From Ministeria vibrans ATCC 50519 (taxonomy: Eukaryota; Opisthokonta; Filasterea), in contig CALSCP010002225.1 of the NCBI GenBank assembly GCA_943704425.1, forward strand, positions 1 to 43,932: a stretch of 43,932 bases of DNA, written 5' to 3'. Shown here in pieces: positions 18,855 through 29,675 of this stretch (positions are counted from its first letter, which is position 1; each line of letters begins with the position of its first letter). The notes beneath the pieces were generated by a model. It was not told where the DNA came from, made no database searches, and saw only the letters and a list, made by a program, of their open reading frames with translations. The position numbers were made by a program, and so were the translations under genes.

Positions 18855-21798
18855 ATGATTTTGCTGGCGCTTCTTCTGAGCGCCTCCGTCGCGTTAGCGT
18901 CGCCGCAACTCTACGTTAATGCAGCTGGTGGAAATATGACGCTCATTCAAGGAGGGAGAACTGTTCTTGGGTCAGAAGACAAACGATATAACGAGAGCAA
19001 ATGTTGTTGACGTGCGCTTCTCTCTCTAGCTACTCAAAAACGCCCCTTCCCGCCGAACTGACGCGCAATCTGGCCAACCGCCAGTTTGGAGACTACGACG
19101 AGAGTCCCTATGTGACGGTCGACGTGAAGTCGTTCCACATGCAGACGACAGAGGTGAGAGAGAGAACGAGACCAAAAACACCCGAACGTCTCACCGCTCC
19201 ACCCACCGCTGTTCAGGTGACCAACGCCGAGTACGAGCAGTACGACCCGGCCCATCGTAAACTCCGGGGACATCAGGGGTTCAGCAAAAACGACGATGAA
19301 GCGGTGGTCTTTGTCAGCTGGCACGACGCAGTGGGCTACGCCGACTGGCTGTCGCGCAAGGAGGGCAAATTGTACGTCTCGCCACCGCCCTTTGTTCGAT
19401 CTATCTATCACTTTGTTTCTCTCTCTCTATCTGCCACTTTGTTTCTCTCTCTCTCCATCTACCACTTTGTTTCTCTCTCTCTCTATCTACCACTTTGTTT
19501 CTCTCTCTCTCCCTCTCTCTCTCCCTATCTATCTATTCCTTTGTTTCTTTCTCCTCTCTCTCTCTCTCTCTGACCTTTTCACCTCCAACCATTGTTTCCA
19601 GATACCGTCTGCCTACCGAGGCCGAATGGGAGTATGCCTGTCGTGCGGGATCAGACGATTACTTTAACACGGGCAATACATTTCCTGTGTCACAACAAAA
19701 GGTTCTCAATTTTCTAGTGGCTTGTGTTTCTCTTGTGCCAACTCTAATTATTCTTTTGACAGAACCAAGCAGTCTCGTGGTACCCTGATCCATCACGCAG
19801 CACCGACAAAGAGGTTGTTCCTCTCACGGTCGCGCAGTTTCCGCCGAACAAGTGGAATCTGCACGATATGCACGGAAACGTCGAAGAGTACACAAGAGCT
19901 GCGAAGCATATTCGCTCACCACCTTCTTTGTGTGTACTAGATGGACCCATGACGACTATCGACTGCGCGACGGCAGTGAGACTCAGGCGAATCGGTTCAA
20001 AGTGACCAAAGGCGGTTCGATGGACACTGAGCTGTACTATTTGCGCTCGGCCAATCGCGCCGGAGCACTCCCACTCGACCGCAGTTGGTACATTGGGTTT
20101 CGCGTTGTCATGACAACAGAACCACTTCTATCCATGACAGCGTCAACGGTTGAGAGGGTGCAACCAAAAGAGGAAGGACGAAAAGAAGAAGAAGGACAAC
20201 TGAGTGAGACTGGTTTTGCACGTCCTCTTCGTTATGTGAACACAATGAGTCTTGTGCGACCCCCGTACTCGGTAAGGGGGGAACGAAGTAGAGTCGTAGC
20301 GCTCTCTATCACGCCTTTACTTTTTTTTTCCTTCCTCCTTTGTTTGTTTATTTCTCCTTTCTCTTTTGTTTGTTAATTCTCCTTTCTCTTTTGTTTTTAT
20401 TCATCCCTGCTCTTTTGTGTCAGTGGTCAAGTCTCATCGCTCTACCTTCCCTCTTAGCATCACAATCACGATCCATCTCTGGCAGTGTGTGCCAATGGTG
20501 ACGTGATTGCCGTGTGGTTCTCAACCTTTGAAGAGAGTGGTCGTGAGTCCATGATGGCGTTTGCAAGCCTGCGCAATGGGACTGCAGAGTGGACCACGGC
20601 CGAACTGTGGTGGGACTCACCAGATCGCATGGACAACGCACCCAACATGCACCACGCGAGCGGCACAGACCGCATCGAAGTGTACTGGGGGGTGTCGGCG
20701 GCAGCGACCTGGGGCAATCTGGCGACGGTGAAGCGTGTGAGCGACGATTGTGGGCGGACTTGGGGCGACGCGCACATTGTGTTCCCCGAGCATAGACTCA
20801 GGTGAGATAGTGAGGAGGAGGGAGAAAGAACAACGTGTTAGAGAGAGAGAGAGAGAGAAAAAAAAAAAAAACAAAGTGTTCGAGAGAGAAACAAAGGGAT
20901 AGATAAAGAACTGCTGCTTGCAATGTGAGCGTGATGTGTGAGTGAGCAGCCATTCGCATGTTCATCTGTGACTGATCGAGTTATGCATGTAGGCACATGC
21001 CAGTCAATACCTTTGTGACTCTGCACGACGGCACACTGTTGATGCCGACCGACAACACGACAGATGGCAGTGGGGGCACGGCAGTGCACCGCAGCACCGA
21101 CGGCGGTGTGACATGGACCGATGCGCTGTACAATCCGGCAGGTGGAGACATCTCGGGGATCCACGGGACCATGGTGCTGCTTTCTAATGACAGTGTGTTG
21201 GCCTTTGGTCGCGGCAACGACGTCAACGGAATGATGGCGCAGAGCCGCAGTGACGATGGTGCTCTCTCCTGGTCCTACGCTGCCAGTCAGGTGTGACCTT
21301 GCTTTCCTTCCTCTTCATTTTGGTCGTTTACCCTTGTGATGGTGTTTAGTTCTTTGGGATCCACGGCGGTCAACGTGCCAGTGTTCTGCGTCTCAAGGAA
21401 GGTCCCATTCTCTTTTGTGGCTTTGCCAATGAGCCAATGGAGATTGCGACGCGCTGTCCTGGACAGTCCATCAATGGCACGGGTGCCTTTTGTGCGCTCT
21501 CTTACGACGACGGCAACTCCTTTCCGCGTCGTCGTCTTGTCTCCGACGACGGCGATGGTACGGTGCTTGAGACGCTGGACGGCGAGCTGTTTATCATGGG
21601 CAAGACAACGGCCGAGCCGAAGGGTTACTCGGGTATGTGTTGACAGAGAGGGTGGAGTCAAAGATGGTGCTGATCCTATCGTTGATTGATGTAGTTGCAC
21701 GCCAAGACACTCGAACTGGCTTGGTGCACTTCATTACGAGTCGGCAGCACTATCGCTTTACCTACGACTGGTTGCATAGTGCACCTCCCTGCGATTAA
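18855..21798 (+). CDS. Secreted fusion of an FGE-like domain and a BNR sialidase-like propeller
   Basis: Ten exons: 18855-18970, 19030-19153, 19217-19371, 19602-19701, 19763-19887, 19941-20271, 20458-20801, 20993-21290, 21350-21632 and 21695-21798; 659 residues. A signal peptide ([13 protein letters not shown]) leads into an FGE-sulfatase fold (about 25-270): [20 protein letters not shown], then [49 protein letters not shown] and WYIGFRVV. The cysteine pair that active formylglycine-generating enzyme uses after 'GGS' is absent, so this half is probably non-catalytic. The C-terminal half is a BNR propeller: [15 protein letters not shown] and Asp boxes [30 protein letters not shown] and SYDDGNSFP. 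The exon chain holds phase throughout. Expected location is secreted or lumenal; the substrate is unknown. Confidence 0.8.
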
Positions 21799-21862
21799 AA
21801 CAAGCAAACCCAATTTCATTTCAAACTTACATCTTAATTATTACTCATCAGTGAGCACTAAC

Positions 21863-21868
21863 AATAAA
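21863..21868 (+). terminator. AATAAA poly(A) signal of the FGE-sialidase gene
   Basis: Hexamer 65 bases after the TAA. The following ~170 bases up to the next gene show no feature. Confidence 0.5.
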
Positions 21869-22044
21869 GATGCTTGAAGCGCTTGTCAGAGTAAGCGCCC
21901 GTCAAACTCGGTCTGACCCATCTATGTCAGTGGGGGGTTAACTGGGTTTCTACTGATCGTAAACTCAAAATTTAACAAAAAACTGAAACAATTTCAGTTT
22001 TTATCACATTTTGTTAAACACCAACTCAAAACTAAATTACAGGT

Positions 22045-24303
22045 ATGAACTTCGTTTGGGCAACCATCCAGCACGACGTCGAGAGATCGGCTGCATCCTA
22101 CATCGCCAAAGAGCACTCAAAGGTAACAACAGCAGAAAAAAAAAATCTCTTTACTGTCCCATCTCCACCGCTTCATACATACTCTTCGTTGTCTCTTGTC
22201 GTTTCCGCCCCTCTCCCCTTCCTTTCTACATGTGCATGAACACAAAAAACGAATCGCACACAAAAATGTGCAACTTCCACGTGCAGACGGACGCCGGCGA
22301 TTAAACGACCCGCCCTCTCCCCCAATGGCACACTCCTCTCATATCCGAATTGCTCCTTGCCTGCGTTTGCACCTCACAATCGCACTTTTTCTTCAGTTTT
22401 CAACATTCATTTTTTTTTTTTTTTTTTTTCTCTCTCTTAACCTTTCCGCGTTTGCTTGTGGTCTTCTTTGCACTGCATAGAGTCGTGGAGCGATTGATCT
22501 GACCAAAGTGACGCTTGTACGCTGCGCAACGTCGTCGGAAGTGCTGCAGTTTCAGCAACAGTGTCTGTTTCTGATTGAAATGCCAAAACGAACATACTTC
22601 ATCGGTGAGTTTGCAGGGGGCGTTGAGGTGCACCCGTGCCATCCTCCATCTTCTAGTGTTCCCTCCTTGCCCCTGCTATGCTCGTTTTGGGCCTGGACGC
22701 CTCTGGCTGCTTTTTTTTGTTCTTCTTGTCAACCTTTGCATAATGCGCTCTGATGCTTCGCTTTCCTCTCTTGTGCATTAGCTGCCGACTCGGGACGCGA
22801 ACGCGAGCACTGGATCGAAATGATTGAGAAGCAAGTTCAGTTGGTGCGTGAACAGATGGAGAACGGTACGTTGGGGCGGCACCAGTCCATGTCGTTGGGC
22901 GACAGCGAGGACGACAGCGACGACGGCGGTGTCGAGCTGGACGAGCGAGGCTCAGTCAAGCTGGATGGCAAATTACAATTGTCGCTCGACGGCGGAGACT
23001 ACTCTGCCGCGGCCGGTGCGACCGGTGCTGATGCGGTCGGTGACAATCTCTCGCCGGCAGTGGCAGCTTTGGCGATGGCAGACGACCCTGTGGCCAATGG
23101 CACAGGGTCCTCGGTCAACGCTGCAACGGCAGCGGAGGGTGACACTCAAGCACAAGCGGAGGAGGCCGATACCATTGGTGCCGTCCCTCTCCGTTCCGAC
23201 AACACTCGTTCTTTACTCATGAAAGGTATCCCCTCGTTAGCAGTTCGTTCTCTTTTGCATAGTTAAACATCTTTTTTTTTCAGTCGTGTTGATGGGCAAA
23301 CAGGGCACAGGGAAGACGCAACTACGAGTAAGAAAGGAATAGTCTCTTTCCCTTGATCTCGTTTTTTTATTCTTTCTTTCTTTTCTCTCTCTCTCTCTCT
23401 ATCGCTTTCTTCCTCACTCCCTCTTTTCTTTGTGTGTAGAATATTCTGTCGGACCAGCCATTCAAAGAGCCGTGTGCGAGCACCAAAGGAATTGACTTTG
23501 TGGTGACCTTTATGGAGAGTGCGGGGCGTCGCATTAAAGTGCAGGTGTGGGAGGGCGGAGCGGACATTGAGAAGGGCCGCAAGTCTATTGTCAAAGCGTA
23601 CGTTTGACCATCACTTTTCTTTTTCTCTCTCGTTGTCTTCTCCCTCTCTGTCTCTCTCTCTGTCTCTCTCTCTTGTCCCCATTTTTTGTCTTTTTTTTCT
23701 CTCTCTCCTTATCACTTTGGTTCTCTCTCACTGTATGCGTGTCTCTCGCTCTCTGTTTTGATATGTGATGGGTTTGTAATTGTGTTCGTTTTCTCTCTCG
23801 ATGTCTTCTCTCTTTCTTGCCCCCTTTTTTTGTCTTTCTTTTTCTCTCTCTCCTTATCACTTTCGTTCTCTCTCACTGTATGCGTGTCTCTCGCTCTCTG
23901 TTTTGATATGTGATGGGTTTGTAATTGTGTTGTGTGTAGGCTATTGAAAGGCGCTGCTGTGGTTGTGTTGTGCTATGATGTACACAGCCGGGCGTCGCTG
24001 GACCACTGCATTGAGGTTCTTTTGCCGATTGTGATGGAACAGACGGAAGGGCAATCGACTGTGTTGTTGCTGGGGACACGGGAGGACGCAACGGGGCCGT
24101 ATTTGGACGAAGGGCTGGAGGCGGTGGAGGGAGATGCGGCGGTGAACGAGGCTCAGGCCCGCAGCACGGCCGATGCGCATGGTGTACGTTTTGTGGGTGC
24201 CACGTCGTCCAAAGATCGTGGAGACGACGCACGACAGCTTATTGTAGCCGCGGTGCAGACGACCATCCACGACCGTGTCATGAGTCGCCCTGAGGGCTGG
24301 TGA
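22045..24303 (+). CDS. PH domain fused to a degenerate Rab/Ras-like GTPase
   Basis: Exons 22045-22122, 22481-22604, 22782-23225, 23284-23327, 23440-23597 and 23940-24303 give 403 residues. The end of a PH domain is clear: GAIDLTKVTLVRC, LFLIEMPKRTYFIAADS and REREHWIEMIE. Its first strands are poorly covered by exon 1, so a 5' exon may be missing or misplaced. An acidic, Ala-rich linker follows (about 95-210), then a small GTPase: P-loop GKQGTGKT, switch I STKGIDF, and GAAVVVLCYDV before TVLLLGTRED and FVGATSSKD. The DxxGQ switch is replaced by VWEGGAD, NKxD by TRED and SAK by TSSKD, so nucleotide handling is probably altered or lost. I know no named family with this order. Confidence 0.65.
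23617..23930. repeat. Tandem duplication within an intron
   Basis: Two ~150-base copies, roughly 23617-23785 and 23786-23930. Both run from TTTTCTCTCTCG through TTATCACTTT to TTTTGATATGTGATGGGTTT. Only the second is followed by the TGTGTAG acceptor used at 23939. Confidence 0.75.
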
Positions 24304-24430
24304 AAGACACACCCAGACACATCCAGTGACTGAACGAATGAGATGTTGTGCGTGCGCCTGCGCCAAAGAAAAATGAGAGAGAGGAGAGAGCGCTTGTGGA
24401 AAAGAAAAACCAAAATATGATTGTATAAAT

Positions 24431-24436
24431 AATAAA
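24431..24436 (+). terminator. AATAAA poly(A) signal of the PH-GTPase gene
   Basis: Hexamer about 130 bases after the stop, just before the convergent bromodomain gene ends at 24527. Confidence 0.5.
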
Positions 24437-24526
24437 CACCGTTCCTTTCAAAAAATAACCTGTTTTTCGTTATACTTTTATGTCTGTGTTGCTTTTTGTA
24501 CAAGGATATAATAAGTGTGTGTGGTG

Positions 24527-26555
24527 TCAGTCAAAAAGTGACGTGCAAAGGCGCTTCGGATCGGGCTCGTCAGTCGAGTTATATGTTGCGTCACTCTTGT
24601 CCTCTGTCTCTGTGCCGTCCTCTCGCTCCGTTGACGCTGCCTCGGCATATCGCTTCAGACGCGATGTAGTCTCACGACGGAAGGGAGAGGGCATTGTGAG
24701 CAATGGATCGGACGAGTCAAGGGCACTTGTGATTCCTGCCAGACTCAGTCCCGTCTCCGTCGTTCCTTCCCCTTCTCTTCCCTCGTCCGACTCGGTGCTC
24801 GTCATATTGGTTTCAACACTCTCGTGCATCAATGGCGCGGTCACAACAAAGGGCACATCCGGAGAGGTCAGCAGAGCCGCGGCAAGCGACAGGTCGACGT
24901 GAGCCTCCGAGGCAACGACCGCACTGAGGGTCGCATCGTCAAAGACCTCGGCCAGTGAAGAGTCCACAAAGGATTCCACATGCAACCCATTGTCACTACT
25001 CATGCTGTTGCTGCTGCCCATCCCTACCTCCCCTGTGGTGCTATTCGTGCTGTCCACAAGGGAACGGCTGCCAATCATGTCGGCAAGCGAGGGAAACAAC
25101 GAGTCGCCAATCGCACCCGTTTCGCTGTGCAGCTCCATTCCGCGACTGTTGCTGTTGTAACGTCTCAGCCGATCTGCTTCGTCTTCATCCTCGTCCTCCT
25201 CGTCCTCCTCATCATTGTCGTCTCCTTGCCTTTTCTTCTTCTTCTTCGTCTTATTCTTTGCATTCTTCTTTTTCTCCTCCTCCCCTTCGTCCTTTTCCTC
25301 CTTCTTGCTCTTCTTCTTCTTTAGCTTCTTCGTCTCTTCCGGTCCCCCGCCCCCCGCCTTCAGCAGCTTTTGCTGTTTCTTCTTCTTCTTCTTCAGCTCG
25401 CGTGCCTTCTTCAACTCGCGCGCCCTCTTCTGCTCAAGCGTCTTCTCTGCCTCAAGCGCCAGTTTCTTGCGCGCCTCCTCCTCGCGATGTCGCTTCAACT
25501 CACGCTCCTCCTCGAGCAAACGCGCCAATGGGATGGCCTCCACAAGGAGGGTGCCGTCGTCGAGACGGATGCGCTTCACCGAGACCGGCTCGAAGGTGGG
25601 CACGACACGGAGACAGCGACGACCAAAGGGCATGGGCCGAAAGAGCTCATCGAGCGCGTCCTCCAGCTGCAGCGCGAGTCCCTCGTAGGTGTCGTTGCCG
25701 TGGTTAAAGACGCGACAGTTGGTGACGATGAGACGCAAGTCAGACTCGACCTCGCTTACGTTGTGGTAGGCGCCCACGCGGAGCTTTTCGCGCGCCGAAG
25801 CAAAGTCCATCGGGTTGGGGACAAGACGAGGGTAAAGCGGCAAGTCAAGTTTGACCCAGTTGACAGGGTGTCCAAAGACTTGCGTGAGGACTCGGTAGCG
25901 TGGTGAAGAGAGTTGTGGGAAGACGTGGGAGGCGCAGAAGGCGAGCTGGGCGGTGTGGTGAGTGTTTGCGTCGTGGAACCGTTGCGAATGACGCGGGGGC
26001 AGGCAGCGTCGTAAAAAGACGGGACGCCGCCGCCCGCCGCCGCCGGGCACGTCTTCGACGGCATTTTCTAGCTGGGACTGGACCTCGTCGAGGCGACTGA
26101 GCAGCCTCTGAGCGGCGTCCGTGACATTGGTGTCGGCGCGTCGAACACGCTGCGACACGCGAAAGAGCGTGCGCAGCGCAGCGAAGCACTCTTTGGCGCT
26201 GGCATAGTCGTAGTTGTCGAGTGTCTGGTGAATGGTGGGGATGTCGCCGGGGACGCCGTCGACTTGGCTGCGAAAGTTGCGCGTTCCATGATACCGCACA
26301 AAGGACGGCATCAAGTCGCTGCGCAAATGGCGCAAGTGGAACGAAACGCGGTTCTGGCGCGATGGAATGCCTTTCACCACTTTACGCGCCCCCTTGCGCT
26401 TCGCTTCGGGGCTTTTTTGCCGAGCAGTCCACTGGTGTGCAGAAACGAAGCGGTTGAGCAGCCGTTGCTATTTTTTTTTCTTTCCTTCTTATTCTTCTTT
26501 TTCGCCGCTCCCTCTGTCTTACCTGGGCGACGCGGTCTGCCAGGCACTCTGACAT
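24527..26555 (-). CDS. Bromodomain protein with charged and acidic tail
   Basis: Exons 26523-26555 and 24527-26431 give 645 residues. Residues 1-160 are basic at the start and then helical. A single bromodomain lies at about 190-270: VFGHPVNWVKLDLPLYPRLV, PNPMDFASAREKL, then the acetyl-lysine Asn in VTNCRVFNHGND and a final LALQLEDALDELF. This matches the PMD and NCxxFN landmarks of acetyl-lysine readers. A long EERELKRHREEEARKK-type charged helix and Lys-rich NLS-like blocks follow, then a poly-acidic run and a Ser/Thr-rich tail ending PKRLCTSLFD. No ET domain is obvious, so it is not a clear BET protein. The first exon (11 residues) is supported by ATG, a GTAAGA donor and phase. Confidence 0.75.
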
Positions 26556-27039
26556 GGAGAGTGGTATGTATTTCACAGAGGAGTTTGTTAATTGAATAAC
26601 TTTTATTAATTTATCATTTATTTATGACTATGAGTCGAATTCTTGTGACTCGACACAGTCTCAGTCGTCGATCAGCCGTGACTTCACCGTGACTAGTGAC
26701 TACAGGACTAACAGGAGTGAGTCCGCTGAGTCGTCACTCGTCAGTCGCGAGTCGCGACGGGACATAGTTATTAACGTTGAGTCGCTGAAGGGTGTGCATT
26801 GCAAGGCAGTGTATTGCCAAGGGGGTCTGGCCGTGTGTTCACCATTCACCATTTAAAATCAGTAAATCACCAAGGTGTGAAGGTGACTGAATTCTAAGTT
26901 TCTAACAAGTATTATGGGTTTGTCCCTCTCTTCTTTTCATTAATTTATTTATTATTATTATTTTTATTCTATTATCTATATGAGTGTCATTTATTGAGTG
27001 AGATCATAATAAATCATATCAACAAGATCCTATTATTAT
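26556..27039. other. Spacer with GAGTC/GACTC motif cluster
   Basis: Between 26630 and 26790 the sequence holds many GAGTC/GACTC and CGTGACT words in both orientations; the rest is AT-rich with TTATT triplets. No gene recognised. It should include the promoter of the bromodomain gene. Confidence 0.4.
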
Positions 27040-29417
27040 TCATATGTGCTTGTAAACAACGAGAAAGGCGGGGTAGACCTGCTGGGGATCGTAGACAATG
27101 TACTCGAGGAAGCGATTGACGGTGCCGATGACGCCGTTGCGGGGCTTATGGCCGCACCCCTGGCGGCTGCACCCGCTGCCGGTGGCCGCACACGGAGGGC
27201 GCGTGAACTTGCTGCAACCTGAGTGCCACTTGTCCTGTACGCTGTCGCCCATGAGCGCAAGGAACACGAGAAGGACGCGTTCGCCCGTGTTCTCATCGGC
27301 AACGGTGTACTGATCGGCCTTGCTGACGCTATCGCTGTAGTAGAGCCCATTGCCGAAGGCAAGCCGCTTGTGACGCAAACCCGTCAGCTCGGTCCGGGGC
27401 CCCTCGCGCGCAATAGTCTTGGCAGCCTCAACGCTGCTGGTGCCGTGGAACACGACGCACTCGCCCGTTGCCGTGCGCCACTCAGGCGACGTGCACGCAA
27501 GCCCGCTGAGCACGTCACGACCCCCGACAACCCGATTGCAGGCACTTTCGGTCGATACGTTCCTCTGGAGCACTTTCGATCGACCAAACGAGTCAATGTG
27601 AGCTTTGGCGAACGACACTTGACACGCTTTGAATCGCTGGAAGAGTGCAGGGTTCTCAATCCTGTGTACACGGAGAATGTTAAACGACTTGAACCGCTGT
27701 TGGTGCGAGTCGCGCCCGAAGCCGTGTGTCTGACGCTGCTCGGTGGCCGCGAACAGCTTCCAGACGTAGGCGACCTCATCGTCGTCTGCGTCAAATAGGA
27801 CCGAAGCATGATTTTTCTTTTCGCGATCGCGAGTCCACTGGATGGGAAGGGGGAAGGACTGATGGGCACACGTTGAGAGCTCACGGTCACTCAAGTCAAG
27901 CGTGTTTTGAAACTCGACTAGACGCGCGGTCTTTTGCGCCAGCTCGATCGCGAGTGCGGGGGCGAGCAGCGAGAGAAACCCGAAGCGGAGCACGTGCGAT
28001 GCACCGGGACGGTCGCGTGCCCTGACCAGATTCATGATGATGACGAGCACTCTGTGAGACTGTTCAGTTGGAAGCTGTCCCTTGCAACGAGAAAGCAATG
28101 CGTGGAGCCCCCAGAGGAGGCCCGAGGCGAGCAAGGCAACGGTGTTGTCCTCGCGAGCCGAGAGTGTTTGAAAGAGGCACAGGGCATTGTTGCGTGTCGT
28201 CGAAGATGCCTCGGGGTCGAACGTTGCCGTGGACGGGTTGAGAGTAAGTAGCGTTGCGACTCGGGTCGGCTGTTGGACCGCATTGCCCGTGAGCCAAGTT
28301 GAGATTTTGCGCAGGTAGCAAACACGGTGGAGAGCATACGCATTAAGCCTGAGAGTAACCGTCTCCAAGCAACGACCGTCACTGGCGTCGCTCAAGAGTT
28401 GCTCAAATTCGGCGGAAGAAAAGGAAGCGGTGCGCAAGCGTCTAAACATACTCTTAACCCACGCACCAGCACGCTGGACTATAAGATAACAACACAGGGC
28501 AGTGCATGCAAATACAGTTACAGGCCAAAGAAACGTTGCCGTCAATTTTTTGAGAGGCACATCCTGCACACCGACGACCAAAGCATACAGCAGAGCGAGT
28601 CGCGCCTTGACAAAGCTCGCCAAAAAAGTATATACTGTCAGGCTCGCCGCCTTTGTGCGTGAGATGACATCGTACCAAAGCGGCTTAACAAAAGTATATA
28701 CACTCAAGATCGTCGCCTTTGTGCGTGAGATAACATCGTACCAAAACTGCTTCCAGTCGTGGCGCCAGAATGTATCTGCACCATGCCACAAGGCATATAC
28801 GACGCGAGTTGGGACGTGGAGGAGGCGTTCGTCAAGAATCGAAACAACCGCCTTTTCCACGCAGTCGTAAAAAGAGGAGACGGCTGCGTACTCAACGCAT
28901 CGATATATCAGTTCTCTTTTGAGATCCAGCACCGACCACCGCGTTGGGGTCATGTTTTTGATCTTTGGCACTGTTGGCTCTGTGCACGAGCTGCTCGTCG
29001 AGACACCAAAAAGGCCAGCTTCCGCCAGTGATGGCTCCAACATGATTTCTCCGCAATCGGTTCTGAGCCGAAGTCTGATTTTGTTCGCTCCATCGTGTGC
29101 ATGACACGGTTTTACAAAATTAGCCTCCAAAATTCGTGCGCCTGTGGACGGAGGAGGTGAAATGAGACGATTAAAGGCGAAAAAAAAGAAAAAAAAAATC
29201 GACCATGAAAACCTTGTTGAGAAAAATCTGAGCACGCTTGACCGGTAAAGCACTTGTTGTTACACTTGCACTCGTGCAGCATTGGATCAATGCGATGGGC
29301 AACGCACGTGCTGTCGGGCCCGCACGGCAGGTCCGCGCATGATGATGATGATGATGTGGACGAAGCGACACACAACGCGAAAAAGAACAGCGCGAAAGCC
29401 AAGATCAACAGCCGCAT
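27040..29417 (-). CDS. Signal-anchored EGF-like/transmembrane PARP-domain protein
   Basis: Exons 29213-29417 and 27040-29141 give 768 residues. A signal peptide (LLILAFALFFFALCVASS) and an EGF-like cysteine cluster (DLPCGPDSTC ... CKCNNKCFTGQAC) come first. Membrane-seeking segments follow between about 205 and 265, and a strong transmembrane helix at about 270-291 (LWPVTVFACTALCCYLIVQ). A helical ARM-like stretch fills 300-540. The C-terminus is a PARP catalytic domain: VVFHGTSS (His), FGNGLYYSDSVSKADQY (Tyr) and FLEYIVYDPQQVYPAFLVVY (Glu before YIVY), so the H-Y-E triad of poly-ADP-ribosylating members is kept. A 66-base tandem duplication repeats WYDVISRTKA. It is predicted to sit in a secretory or surface membrane with the PARP domain in the cytosol. 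Confidence 0.75.
28624..28755. repeat. 66-bp direct repeat inside the PARP gene
   Basis: Two copies starting at 28624 and 28690, both spanning AAAAGTATATAC to GTACCAAA, about 85 percent alike and in frame (22 residues each). Confidence 0.8.
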
Positions 29418-29675
29418 CGAGACCTGCTCAGCCTGATCGTTGGTTGACTTGGTTTACTTTGGTGTTATACAAATCTCAACTACCGTTTGTAACTAAAATT
29501 AATGAAGGCGGAGAATAGAAAGTGACTCATTCTTTTCTTATAACAACGCCAAAAAAAATTGTTTTCAAACAGTATGACTATCGACTATAGATATTATTTA
29601 TGGTGAGGGTCATGATGTGGTCTGCGTGAAAGAGATCGGTTTAAAGCCGAAGTATAATTATTATAGTTATTTTAT
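29418..29675. other. Spacer, promoter side of the PARP gene
   Basis: AT-rich, no gene or RNA seen. Confidence 0.4.

Noticed and set aside
21870-21965. tRNA- or snRNA-like fold after the FGE-sialidase gene
   Set aside because: No T-loop (TTCRA), no cloverleaf spacing and no recognisable snRNA box.
24527-26555. BET-family assignment of the bromodomain protein
   Set aside because: Only one bromodomain and no visible ET domain.
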